Below are positions 45,836 to 54,479 of a stretch of DNA of 64,000 bases, in pieces. A model generated the notes under the pieces. It was not told where the DNA came from. It saw only the letters and a program-made list of their open reading frames with translations, and did no database searches. Origin of the DNA: Henriciella marina (GTDB lineage: Bacteria; Pseudomonadota; Alphaproteobacteria; Caulobacterales; Hyphomonadaceae); assembly GCF_027213945.1 (NCBI RefSeq), contig NZ_JAPWGW010000003.1, forward strand, positions 186,001 to 250,000, written 5' to 3'. Position 1 is the stretch's first letter. Every line of letters starts with the position of its first letter. Made by a program: the position numbers and the translations under genes.

Positions 45836-46125
45836 GCCAGCTTGGCGGCAAAGCCGTCCATCTTGTTGGCGAGGTCAATGTCCTTTTGCGTAACGCCGCC
45901 CGCATCATGCGTGGTCAGTGTAACCTCAACCGTATTATAGACATTGAACCACTCAGGATGGTGGTCAGCTTTTTCCGCTTGCGTCGCACTGGCGCTCATG
46001 AAGCCAAAGGCGGTCGAAAAGTCCTCGAACTTGAACGTCTTGGTGATCGCGTCCGTATCGCCGTCTGCGGCTTTCCAGCCTTGGACCTTGGTCAGGACGT
46101 CTTCGACTTTCATCTTGTCGGCCAT
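45832..46125 (-). CDS. phhB: 4a-hydroxytetrahydrobiopterin dehydratase (PCD/DCoH-like)
   Basis: A product of 97 residues with the family core [31 protein letters not shown]: the two active-site His, the Trp-Phe-Asn and Thr-His-Asp. It recycles the pterin cofactor after phenylalanine hydroxylase (PhhA), which is not in the window; a role in other pterin pathways is possible. It lies 2 bases after the upstream lipoprotein gene, hence the same transcript. Its stop overlaps that of the convergent hybrid kinase. Confidence 0.93.
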   Translation of the reverse strand: MADKMKVEDVLTKVQGWKAADGDTDAITKTFKFEDFSTAFGFMSASATQAEKADHHPEWFNVYNTVEVTLTTHDAGGVTQKDIDLANKMDGFAAKLA

Positions 46126-46127
46126 TG

Positions 46128-46742
46128 CTATTCCTCGCCTGTTATCTCGTGAACGTAATAGAGCCAGCGGCCATCGTCGGCGATTGCCGTGCGAATCCCT
46201 GGATAACCGCGCCCTTCCCTGACCTGTGCAATCCCCGCCTCGCCGACCAGTTCCTCAAGCCGCGCCCTCTGGCTGAAGTTCAGCCTTTCCGGGAGGAGCG
46301 CCTCAGGCTCCAGCGCGGCAAGTTCTGGCCAGACATACCAGGTTTCCCCTGCCACCATCTTCACCCCGTACGGTCCGTCGAGCAACTCCTCGAGGCGAAG
46401 GATGGGGTCAAACCCGGTCCGGCGCAGCAAGTCCCAATGGTCACCATGCGACGCACCAGCGAAATTGGAGATAAAGCCAGACTGTGATCCGGCGAGCCGC
46501 GTCAGCTGGCGCAGCGAATTGCTTTCGATAATCCCGCGAAGCTGCCCGATCGTGCCCTGCGCAGGCGCACTCAGCACCGTGCGATCAGCCTCCGGCTCCC
46601 GGCTGGGCAACATATATTCAGGCGCTTGCTCGACCTGCAGCGTGACCGTCTCACGTACATCTTCCTCACCACAGGCGACCAGCCCGGCCATCAGGACGGC
46701 GCCCGTGAGGAGGCGGATTGAAGTCAGTCTGTAAGCATCCAT
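46128..46742 (-). CDS. Hypothetical lipoprotein
   Basis: A product of 204 residues. The signal ends MAGLVAC (Cys24). The mature part has no cysteine pattern but shows [45 protein letters not shown] and [20 protein letters not shown]. That mixture suggests a small alpha/beta domain related to proteins from other marine alphaproteobacteria; I do not recognise a named family. Its first 19 bases lie inside the HAD gene, and its stop is 2 bases from phhB, so it is translated within that unit. Confidence 0.65.
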   Translation of the reverse strand: MDAYRLTSIRLLTGAVLMAGLVACGEEDVRETVTLQVEQAPEYMLPSREPEADRTVLSAPAQGTIGQLRGIIESNSLRQLTRLAGSQSGFISNFAGASHGDHWDLLRRTGFDPILRLEELLDGPYGVKMVAGETWYVWPELAALEPEALLPERLNFSQRARLEELVGEAGIAQVREGRGYPGIRTAIADDGRWLYYVHEITGEE

Positions 46743-47377
46743 CCAGTCGCGGCTTCCAGGTCAGACAGAAGCTGATCCTCATTCAGTACCTTGATCGTCG
46801 TCATCCCCATCGCCCGGGCAGGTTTCAGGTTGATGCCGAGATCATCGAGATAGACACAATTCTTCGGGTCGACATCCAGCGCTTCACACATCAGCGCATA
46901 AATCCGCGGATCAGGTTTGCGGATGCCGAGTTTCGAACTCTCGATCATCTCGTCGAACAGGCCGAACACCTTTTCAATCTCGCCTGCCCTGCCTTCATCG
47001 GCCTGCATGCCCGCGCCCTTACCGACCGGCGCATTATTGGTGATGCAGCCCACCTTCACCTTCGCCTTACAGCGCTTCAGCGCCTCGACAACGCGCGGGC
47101 GCAGATCGCCCGACAACAGGCCCAGTATGTCCTTGCCCGGCACCGAGTGACCCAGCGCTTCGGCTTCCTTGCGAAACAGCTCGTCAAACTCCTCCGCGGT
47201 TACCTTTGACTGCTCCAGCTTCGCCCAGGCATTCGTGTCGCCATTGACGGCATTCACACCGCGAATGAAGTCCTTGGGAAGGCCTCTTTCGGCCTCATAG
47301 CGATTGAACGCTTCGAAGGGCGAGGAGGTGAGCACACCGCCAAAGTCCCAGATCACGGCTTGGATATTGTCTGTCAT
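46724..47377 (-). CDS. HAD-superfamily subclass IA hydrolase
   Basis: A product of 217 residues. Motif I is AVIWDFGGVLTSSPF (nucleophile Asp), motif II lies around GCITNN, and motif III/IV around KLGIRKPDPRIYALM (Lys) and VYLDDLGINLKPARAMGM. It resembles the HAD domain of soluble epoxide hydrolase and ACAD10 rather than phosphoglycolate phosphatase. Substrate unknown. I chose ATG 47377 (MTDNIQ); a start at 47398 adds seven residues. It lies 69 bases after bioB and heads the HAD-lipoprotein-phhB unit. Confidence 0.88.
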   Translation of the reverse strand: MTDNIQAVIWDFGGVLTSSPFEAFNRYEAERGLPKDFIRGVNAVNGDTNAWAKLEQSKVTAEEFDELFRKEAEALGHSVPGKDILGLLSGDLRPRVVEALKRCKAKVKVGCITNNAPVGKGAGMQADEGRAGEIEKVFGLFDEMIESSKLGIRKPDPRIYALMCEALDVDPKNCVYLDDLGINLKPARAMGMTTIKVLNEDQLLSDLEAATGWMLTD

Positions 47378-47446
47378 GGCAAAAGCTGTAGCCCGCACTC
47401 CTGCGGCTGTCGACCATGCCGCTCCGACAAGACCAGGATCAATTTG

Positions 47447-48460
47447 TCAGGCGCCGATCAGCCGGGTTTTGGCCTTGGGCTGAGCAGTCGCGGTTTCTTC
47501 CCGGCTGGCATGCTCAAAGCCCATCGCGCCCAGCAGTGCCTCGTCCCGCGTCTCGCCTGGATTATCGGTCGTCAGCAACCGGTCGCCTACGAAAATCGAA
47601 TTGGCCCCAGCCAGCATGCAGAGCGCCTGACCTTCCTCGCTCATCTCATCACGGCCAGCCGACAGACGAACCCAGCTTTTCGGAAAAACGATCCGGCAGA
47701 CAGCGATGGCTCGCGCCATCTCGATCACGCTGACCGGCGGGCTTTCGCCGAGCGGCGTGCCCTTGATCGGCACCAGCATGTTGATCGGCACGCTTTCTGG
47801 ATGAGGATCAAGCTTGGATAGCTCATGGATCAGCCCGATGCGGTCATCGCGCCCTTCGCCCATGCCCAGAATGCCGCCGACACACAGGTTCAGTCCTGCC
47901 TCCCGGCAATGCGCCAGCGTCTCCAAGCGGTCCTCATAAGTTCGGGTCGAGACGACGCTGGTATAGTACTCGCGGGAGGTATCGAGATTGTGGTTGTAAT
48001 AGTCGAGGCCCGCTTCCTTGAGCGCGACAGCCTGTTGCGGTTCCAGCATGCCGGCGGTGACGCAGGTCTCCAGACCTTCTGCCTTCACGGCTGAAATCAT
48101 GGCAGCGATCTTGGGCACATCGCGTTCTTTCAGATTCCGCCAGGCTGCGCCCATGCAGAAACGGTCCGCACCGCCTTCTTTTGCTTCGCGTGCGGCGGCG
48201 ACCACGTCTTCAAGCGGCATCAGCTTTTCAGCCTTCAGCCCCGTATCAAAGTGCGCAGACTGGCTGCAATAGCCACAGTCTTCGGCGCAGCCGCCAGTTT
48301 TGATGGAGAGAAGCTGGCTCTTCTGAACTTTGCCATCCGCCCAGTTCGCGGACTTCACGGCCAGCGCCTGACCCATCAAGCTATCCAGAGGCAGGGCGTA
48401 CAGATTCCCAATCTCTTCTCGTGACCAGTCATGCCGGGGTGTGAGTCCACTAAAAGCCAT
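47447..48460 (-). CDS. bioB: Biotin synthase
   Basis: BioB inserts sulfur into dethiobiotin using radical SAM chemistry. The 337-residue product has the radical SAM triad C58-A-E-D-C62-G-Y-C65, the conserved YYNHNLDTSREYY, MLVPIKGTPLG and RLSAGR for the second cluster. The C-terminal 20 residues are a short Ala/Thr/Lys tail. No other bio gene is in the window. I looked for a BioR-type palindrome in the 135 bases upstream and did not find one. The ribosome site is GGAGAG. Confidence 0.96.
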   Translation of the reverse strand: MAFSGLTPRHDWSREEIGNLYALPLDSLMGQALAVKSANWADGKVQKSQLLSIKTGGCAEDCGYCSQSAHFDTGLKAEKLMPLEDVVAAAREAKEGGADRFCMGAAWRNLKERDVPKIAAMISAVKAEGLETCVTAGMLEPQQAVALKEAGLDYYNHNLDTSREYYTSVVSTRTYEDRLETLAHCREAGLNLCVGGILGMGEGRDDRIGLIHELSKLDPHPESVPINMLVPIKGTPLGESPPVSVIEMARAIAVCRIVFPKSWVRLSAGRDEMSEEGQALCMLAGANSIFVGDRLLTTDNPGETRDEALLGAMGFEHASREETATAQPKAKTRLIGA

Positions 48461-48595
48461 GAAAATATCTCTCCGTCTGGTGCCCGTTCGCTATGCAGAG
48501 AAGCATATGCGAGCGGCCTTCAGATGCGTTTTCAAGGTAAAGCAGGCGCGGTTCAACCCGCCACATCCATTGACGGCGCGATTTTTTGGGGTGCG

Positions 48596-51040
48596 TTACG
48601 CAGATGCGCGTGCAGGCGCGACATCCCAATCGGTCTGACGACTGACCGTCGCTGTCACTGGCAGCCAGCAGACAACTTCGGTTCCGCCGCCGGGGGTCGA
48701 CTTGATACCGACATTACCGCCATGCAGGTCGACAAAGTTCTTTACGAGCGCAAGGCCAAGCCCGGCACCGCGCTGGTCAGACGAGGTAAAGCTGTCAAAG
48801 CTTGAGGCTTGATGCTCGGCATCAATGCCCTTGCCGGTGTCGCGCACGGACAGGATCGCCATGTTCTCGACGCGCGTCGCAGAGACAGTGATTTCGCCGC
48901 CCGGCTCGGTAAACCGCATGGAGTTCGAAAGCAGGTTAAACAGGATCTGGCGGATACGGCGCTTGTCGGCATGGATTGTGCCGAGATTGTCACCGATCTC
49001 CGCATGAACATTGATTTCGGTATCCGATGCCTTGCCGACAGTCAGGTCGATGCCCTCCTGCACGATTTCGACAAGAGCAAAGTCCTCAAGGTCAAGATCC
49101 ATTCGTCCGGCCTCTATCAGGGCGAGGTCGAGAATGTTCTCAATCAGCTTGTTGAGATGGTCGGAGGCGGTCAGGATCGAATTCACATTGTCCATCTGAC
49201 GCGAATTTAGTTCACCATTAGTTTCCGACTGGAGAAATTCTGCATAGCCGAGGATGGTCGTCAGCGGAGAGCGTAGCTGATAGCTGACATTCCGCACGAA
49301 CTCTGTCTTCAACCTGTCAGCCGCCTCAAACGCCTCAGCGCGCCCACGGAGCGCGCCTTCAACGGCCCGCTGGGCCGTCTCGTCAGCAAAGGCGATCAGC
49401 GTGTTTCCATCCGGCAAAGGCTGGGTGATGTAGTGCAGCACAGTGCCATCCGCGCGCTGCATCTCGCCTTCGGTGGTCCGGCGTGCATTCGCTGAAGGGT
49501 CGGTGATATGGCCCTTGATCTCGCTCCAGCGGTTTCGGTCGCTGAAGAGCGGCAGGCATGCTTCGATGACATCATCATAGTCCGGCGTATTCTTCACGTC
49601 GCTCGCATCAAGATGCCAGAGCGATTCGAATGCCTTGTTGGAAAGCTTCAGTCGGCCGTCAGAACCGAACACCGCCACAGCCTGACGAAGGCTATCAAGC
49701 GTCGAGGTCTGCGTCTTGATCAACGCATTGAAGCGCGTCTGCAGGTCAAGCTCGCCGGTGATGTCCTTGAACAGCAGCAGCAGCCCGCCCATCGGGTGGC
49801 GCTGGCGCGTGACAGAGAGCGTACGCCCATCAGGCAGAGACCAGGTGTCTTCCTCGATACCGGTAATTTCACGGTAGTGAGACAGCTCATCGGCCCGCCA
49901 GGTCGCATATTCAGCCTGCGCCGGAAGCTTCCTGTCCTGACGCAGCCGGTCCAGCAGCTCACCATGGGTCGGCGAATCGAGCAGGTAGCTCTCATCGAGA
50001 TCCCACATTTGGGAGAAGGCGCGGTTGTAGAATGTCAGGCGCCGGTCCGGGCCAAAGATGGCGACGCCATCGGCGACATGGTTCAGCGTCTCATCATGCG
50101 CGCGCACATGGCGGTTCAGCTCGTCGCGGGCAGCTTCCTGCTCTGACACATCAAAGGCAATCGCGCCTGCGCCGCCAGACAGCGGGAAGCTCAAGATGCG
50201 CATGGAGCGACGCTCGCCATCAATGACGAGGTTACGCACAGCATCAATGTCGCGCTGCTCGGTAATCGTGCGGCGCAATTGCTCATCAGTCTTGTCATCC
50301 AGCTTTAGCTGGCGATCGAGCGCTTGGTCCAACGACTTGCCGTCCACAGCTTTCAGATAGACGTCGTTCGCCCATTGCAGCCGCCCGACACCTGACACAC
50401 GCCAGGCCGGGAAAGGCAGCTTACCCAGCATGTCGAGGAAGGCGGTCGGGTCGCGTGCGATGATCTGGCGGGTCTCTTCCAGCTTGCCGCGTGCAGAGCT
50501 TTCTTCCAGGCCCTTGATCGTCGAATCGGTAATCCAGACGACGGCCCGCGCGCCAGCCGTACGTCCATCTGCTTCAAGGAAGCGGCCTGATGGGCCGATC
50601 AGCGTCAGCGAGAAAGGCTGGCCATGCTCGCGCAGTTCACGCAGGCGTTCGCGCAGCGTGGTGTCCTTGCCAGCGCCGTCGCGCGCTTCAAGGTCGGCAA
50701 GCCCCTCAATGATCCGGATAGACGGGTCCTCGGACACCGCCTCATCGGTGAACTTCAACAGCCCTGCCAGCGCGACCGGGGAGCCATGTATCTGCGGCGG
50801 CGCAATATCGTCGTCTTCGTCCTCGAGCTCATCGCCCTGCCAGACAAGTATCACGCCGGGATGTGCACCAAGCACAGACTGGAGCGCAGCGAGATCCGTC
50901 TCAGCTTCGGCAGAGCGCTCGCGATACTTGCGCGCCGCGCCGCGCGCGCCGTCAGATGTCCGCAAGGCCCACAGGATGAAGGCAAGGCCAAGCGCCAGCG
51001 CACCGCCAGAGATGATCAGGGAGACGTTATCAGCAGTCAT
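48596..51040 (-). CDS. divL: DivL-type pseudo-histidine kinase (Tyr in place of His)
   Basis: An 814-residue membrane-anchored kinase-like protein. A single transmembrane helix (7-27) is followed by several PAS-type domains (about 195-300, 315-430, 440-555). The dimerisation box reads EFVRNVSYQLRSPLTTILGY, so Tyr587 replaces the phospho-acceptor His. The ATPase part is kept: N-box RRIRQILFNLLSNSMRF, VRDTGKGI and RGAGLGLALV. Tyr at this place, multiple PAS domains and the length (Caulobacter DivL about 770) mark DivL, an essential regulator. Phospho-DivK binds DivL, which then controls the kinase CckA and so CtrA. A perfect CtrA box lies about 75 bases upstream. No DivK or CckA is in the window. 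Confidence 0.9.
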   Translation of the reverse strand: MTADNVSLIISGGALALGLAFILWALRTSDGARGAARKYRERSAEAETDLAALQSVLGAHPGVILVWQGDELEDEDDDIAPPQIHGSPVALAGLLKFTDEAVSEDPSIRIIEGLADLEARDGAGKDTTLRERLRELREHGQPFSLTLIGPSGRFLEADGRTAGARAVVWITDSTIKGLEESSARGKLEETRQIIARDPTAFLDMLGKLPFPAWRVSGVGRLQWANDVYLKAVDGKSLDQALDRQLKLDDKTDEQLRRTITEQRDIDAVRNLVIDGERRSMRILSFPLSGGAGAIAFDVSEQEAARDELNRHVRAHDETLNHVADGVAIFGPDRRLTFYNRAFSQMWDLDESYLLDSPTHGELLDRLRQDRKLPAQAEYATWRADELSHYREITGIEEDTWSLPDGRTLSVTRQRHPMGGLLLLFKDITGELDLQTRFNALIKTQTSTLDSLRQAVAVFGSDGRLKLSNKAFESLWHLDASDVKNTPDYDDVIEACLPLFSDRNRWSEIKGHITDPSANARRTTEGEMQRADGTVLHYITQPLPDGNTLIAFADETAQRAVEGALRGRAEAFEAADRLKTEFVRNVSYQLRSPLTTILGYAEFLQSETNGELNSRQMDNVNSILTASDHLNKLIENILDLALIEAGRMDLDLEDFALVEIVQEGIDLTVGKASDTEINVHAEIGDNLGTIHADKRRIRQILFNLLSNSMRFTEPGGEITVSATRVENMAILSVRDTGKGIDAEHQASSFDSFTSSDQRGAGLGLALVKNFVDLHGGNVGIKSTPGGGTEVVCWLPVTATVSRQTDWDVAPARASA

Positions 51041-51110
51041 CCGTTACCTTCGCCACTTTCCCACAGGTCGCGCCACAATGCGCAAATGTTAACCGATTGA
51101 CCCGTTCGCG

Positions 51111-51125
51111 TTAAGCCCGGGTTAA
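51111..51125. promoter_or_regulatory. CtrA box (TTAA-N7-TTAA) upstream of divL
   Basis: TTAA (51111-51114), seven bases GCCCGGG, TTAA (51122-51125): an exact match to the CtrA consensus. It lies 71-85 bases before the divL start. A further TTAA half-site is at 51089-51092. The position suits control of divL; binding is inferred. Confidence 0.65.
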
Positions 51126-51139
51126 CGCGGTGGTAACCC

Positions 51140-52987
51140 TTATGGCACGCGGCTCAGAAGATGTTCGGCGCCGGTGATGACCGCGTCGAGGTCGCCTTCC
51201 TCCCGGCCCTCTGCCGTTTCCAGCAGGATCGAGGCGAACGCCCGTATGTTTTTGCGACGCGCGTCAGCCTCGCCATCTGCGAGCGCATCCTGCCAGGTGT
51301 CATGCGGCGCAGGGTTTGCCAGCACCTCCATCCAGATCGCAATCTGCTCCTCGGTCAGCAGGCCGCGCTGCACCAGAAACAGGATCGGGCGGGCGAGGCG
51401 CTCTGGTTCTTCAAAGCTGAAGACAGGTGCCTCTTCCGCGCCGATCGCGTCAAACACCGCCTTGGCAATCATGAACGCCTCACCCTCACCGATTTCCGGG
51501 TTGAGGCTCAGCTGCATCAGAAGGTCCGCGCCATGCGCCACCCCGTGCCGCCAGCCCTCGCCTTCGATGAAGCCGCGATAGTCGCGCAAATTAGCCGTAT
51601 AGTCAGCGCCAGCCGCCAGAAGCGTTCGCCGCTCGCCCTGGCTCATCCACGACTCGATCCGGTCCGTCCGCGCGACTTCAGCCAGAGCCAGCGCTGCGAA
51701 GGGACGCGAAAACCCAAGTGGGTCGTTTTCTGTATTCACCAGACGGGTCAGCAAACGCTGCTTCAGCTCGCGTAGCTCCGCTTCTTGCGCGCGGTCAGAG
51801 CGCAGAATGTCGGTAATGCCTTCATAGGCGATGCCATCGCGAATGTCGGGGTTGGGGTCGGCCAGACAATGCTCCAGCATCGAAAGATAGCCCGCCGAGC
51901 CCTCTCCATCCGAAAGAGGAAACCCGCTCTCTTTCCAGCGCAGCAGGATCTCATGGGTCCAGCCTTCTGGGATGCACTGCCCGCCATCCAGCAGCGGCTG
52001 TTCATCCGGGGCGGCATGCTCGGCCAGCTCATCCACCATTGAAAGGATCAGGGGCGCCGGCAGGGACCGCCCATCACCGGCCTGCGATGCATCCCAGAGA
52101 CAGTCAGGATTGATGCCGAGTACAAATTCGGAAAGCCACTCGATGTCCGGCACCGCCTCGTCTCCTGCAAAGCCGTGGGGCGCGGCTTCATCGGCTTCAA
52201 CATAGGCAGCAAGATAGCGCGACGCGGTTGGTATGTATGACCAGTGCCATCGTTCTGGCTCATAGCCCAGCTTGCGTCCGCTCGCCCGCGCTGAATAGAC
52301 CTCGCAGAAGCCATATTCAGCCGCATGCGCCTTCAGCCAGTCATAGACGGGCTTGCCCTCTGGTGTGTCGAAATAAGCATTGTTGAAAGCGTTGAGGTCG
52401 ACTTCAGTCCCCCAGTGATGGCGGGAGGTTCCCGGCATGGCGCTGTAGCGCATGATGTTGAGCGCAATATCTCGCGCGCTAACCCCGGGCAGTCGCTCAT
52501 GCCGATCCTGCCACTTGCTCTCCCAGATAAAGCGCTGGTGCCTGAACGAGCGGAAGGCAGACAAGATGACGAGGTGAACGCCGTCACGCGCAGCGGCCTC
52601 GCGCATGCGTCCATACGCTTCCAACGTGTCGTGTTCGGCATACATGCCCCCGCGCACTGCCCAGCTTTCGGGGACTTCCCAGAAGACTTCATAAGGGTCG
52701 ACATCCCCGCGCAAGATGCGGGTGCGGTCAGGATAATCCTCCGGCAGGCGCAGCTTCGGCCGGTCCATCCACGCACTGGCCGACGCCATGACAGGTTCGC
52801 GGACCGTGTCCTCGTCGCCTTCTTGAGCGGCCTCGGATCGCAACGCCTCTTCCTCGACGGCTGCGACCTCTTCGGATTGACCAACCTCTTCAACGTCCGG
52901 CACTTCTTCAGCCGTCACATGCGCCGCATGCGAAAGCACCATAAAAGCCGCCGTCAGGGCCAGTTTCTGAAAAAGCGATGACGCCAT
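51140..52987 (-). CDS. Secreted VanY-type D,D-carboxypeptidase fused to a DUF2785 domain
   Basis: A product of 615 residues with a signal peptide (FQKLALTAAFMVLSHAAHVTA), then an acidic linker (30-70). The peptidase M15B domain spans about 85-265: LVILSAFRSFRHQRFIWESK, the zinc motif SRHHWGTEVDLNAF (His190, Asp197) and the second zinc ligand in RWHWSYIP (His248). Residues about 335-605 match DUF2785: LLRWKESGFPLSDGEGSAGYL, DPLGFSRPFAALALAEV, then LRDYRGFIEGEGWRHGVAHGADLL. I know these as separate families; the fusion is unusual. The first domain trims peptidoglycan stem peptides; the second is of unknown function. ATG 52987 begins the signal. Confidence 0.85.
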   Translation of the reverse strand: MASSLFQKLALTAAFMVLSHAAHVTAEEVPDVEEVGQSEEVAAVEEEALRSEAAQEGDEDTVREPVMASASAWMDRPKLRLPEDYPDRTRILRGDVDPYEVFWEVPESWAVRGGMYAEHDTLEAYGRMREAAARDGVHLVILSAFRSFRHQRFIWESKWQDRHERLPGVSARDIALNIMRYSAMPGTSRHHWGTEVDLNAFNNAYFDTPEGKPVYDWLKAHAAEYGFCEVYSARASGRKLGYEPERWHWSYIPTASRYLAAYVEADEAAPHGFAGDEAVPDIEWLSEFVLGINPDCLWDASQAGDGRSLPAPLILSMVDELAEHAAPDEQPLLDGGQCIPEGWTHEILLRWKESGFPLSDGEGSAGYLSMLEHCLADPNPDIRDGIAYEGITDILRSDRAQEAELRELKQRLLTRLVNTENDPLGFSRPFAALALAEVARTDRIESWMSQGERRTLLAAGADYTANLRDYRGFIEGEGWRHGVAHGADLLMQLSLNPEIGEGEAFMIAKAVFDAIGAEEAPVFSFEEPERLARPILFLVQRGLLTEEQIAIWMEVLANPAPHDTWQDALADGEADARRKNIRAFASILLETAEGREEGDLDAVITGAEHLLSRVP

Positions 52988-53079
52988 GCTTTGACCCCAG
53001 CTGCGCGAACCCGCTGGCATCATGCGGCCAGCCGATCAGCGGGGCAAGCATACCTTCCTGTATTGAGCAGGCCTGCCCG

Positions 53080-53346
53080 CTATTTGAGCTGGCTGTCCTT
53101 TGAGCCGCGTCGATTGATGCCGCCGCGCGCACTGCGTTCGGCATCCAGTTCCCTCTGACACTCGATACAATGGCGCACCCCTGGGACCAGTTCACGACGC
53201 TTTTCAGGGATAGGTTCGCCGCATTCAGCGCAATGGGTCAGGCTCTCACCCGCAGGGCGGGTCGCTTGTATGCGCGCCAGCTCATCCTTGATGGAATCGT
53301 CGATCTGATCCTGCACCGCGCCGTCGCGCGACCATCCGCCTGCCAT
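53080..53346 (-). CDS. DksA/TraR-type zinc-finger protein (YbiI-like)
   Basis: A product of 88 residues. It has SIKDELARIQ, then a four-Cys zinc finger THCAECGEPIPEKRRELVPGVRHCIECQRELD. It lacks the long coiled coil of DksA, so it belongs to the short TraR/YbiI type. These bind RNA polymerase through the secondary channel in some cases; here the role is unproven. I chose ATG 53346, with AGGAGG just upstream. It is followed on the same strand by the peptidase fusion gene after 92 bases. Confidence 0.9.
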   Translation of the reverse strand: MAGGWSRDGAVQDQIDDSIKDELARIQATRPAGESLTHCAECGEPIPEKRRELVPGVRHCIECQRELDAERSARGGINRRGSKDSQLK

Positions 53347-53426
53347 GAAAACCTCCTGTCGAGTGTAGGGACTCAACAGTCAGGCGGTAGGCGGGTTCCG
53401 AGCCGGGTAGACTTCCGACCCGGCCT

Positions 53427-54479
53427 TCAGTTCTCCGAGGGCATGTCCTCAATCCACGCCCGGACGAGTTCAACGCCCGCATCATCGATCAAGGCGCGGC
53501 CAAGTTCCGGCATGGCGACACCTGCCTCGGCCGAATCCATACGGTACACCATGATCGACGCCTCCGGCGCCCCGGGCTCAATCACCACAGTCCCACTGCC
53601 TGATCCGCGACCTGCAGCCGTTGGATGCTTGCCGAACCCGATCCGTACGGCCTCCTGCTCCTCCCAGCCAAGCCATAGGCCAGAATTGGAGGCAGAGCCT
53701 TCGGCCCGGTGGCAATGGGCGCAATTGATATCGAGGTAGGCCCGCGCCCGCGCATTGAGCGGCAAACTCGCATCATGCATATCGGCAACCGCTTCGACGC
53801 TATCCGGCGCCACGGTCAGCATGCCGCGCGCCGTCCAGTCCTCGATCTGGCCGACACCCAGCGGCCCTTCATGGCTGAGATTGCGCGCCTTCGGACCGAT
53901 CGGCGCGATGGCATCGCCGAGCTGGTGACAGGTCTTGCACTGGTTCTGGTTCGGGACCCGGTAGTCGATCTCGACAGGCATGCCCGACGGGTCGGTAAAG
54001 GCGAGATCGAGCCACGCCCCGGCGGGCGCATAGCGCGCTTCGGTCTCATCCTCGTTCCAGACATAGGGGTAAGCGGCCCAGCCTTCGGCCTTGTGAATCA
54101 GAAGCCGGGTTTCACGATAGCGCTCGCCTTCATCAGGCGTGCGCATGTCCGGTGCAAATGCGAACGTCTTGATGAGGACCGTGCCAACCGGAAAGTCGAG
54201 CACCTGTTCGCCGCCGCGATAGGAAGCCGCCTGCCCGTCGGGTACATAGACGAGCCGGTGCTTGCTCGCATGATCGGAAAAGAGCGGGTTGATCAGTTCG
54301 TAAGGGATAACGTTCGCTGCGGGCTCTCGCGCCGATGCATCCGTAAAAAGCCCATAATCGGCCAGCGTCTCGGCTGGCCCCGCCGCAAGAATGGCTTCCA
54401 TGTCCGGCCCTGTCGGCACCTGTTGCTGCCCGCAGGCAGGCAGCAACAGGGCAAGACAAGCGGCGAGCGCTCTTCTCAT
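53427..54479 (-). CDS. Diheme c-type cytochrome lipoprotein, HNE_0200/SO2930-like family
   Basis: A product of 350 residues. The signal ends LLPAC (Cys16), so it is probably lipid-anchored. Two heme-binding motifs are present: CKTCH at 181-185 and CAHCH at 253-257. The rest includes NPLFSDHASKHRLVYVPDG, GTVLIKTFAF and IHKAEGWAAYPYVWNEDETEARY, which are hallmarks of the HNE_0200 family (TIGR03806-type as I recall it). These proteins occur next to parallel beta-helix proteins in marine bacteria, as here: the start codon of this gene overlaps the stop of the beta-helix gene in ATGA (54476-54479). Function unknown; an electron-transfer or redox role at the envelope is likely. Confidence 0.87.
   Translation of the reverse strand: MRRALAACLALLLPACGQQQVPTGPDMEAILAAGPAETLADYGLFTDASAREPAANVIPYELINPLFSDHASKHRLVYVPDGQAASYRGGEQVLDFPVGTVLIKTFAFAPDMRTPDEGERYRETRLLIHKAEGWAAYPYVWNEDETEARYAPAGAWLDLAFTDPSGMPVEIDYRVPNQNQCKTCHQLGDAIAPIGPKARNLSHEGPLGVGQIEDWTARGMLTVAPDSVEAVADMHDASLPLNARARAYLDINCAHCHRAEGSASNSGLWLGWEEQEAVRIGFGKHPTAAGRGSGSGTVVIEPGAPEASIMVYRMDSAEAGVAMPELGRALIDDAGVELVRAWIEDMPSEN

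Noticed and set aside
48461-48595. BioR operator before bioB
   Set aside because: No TTAT-n-n-ATAA-type palindrome is present in the gap.
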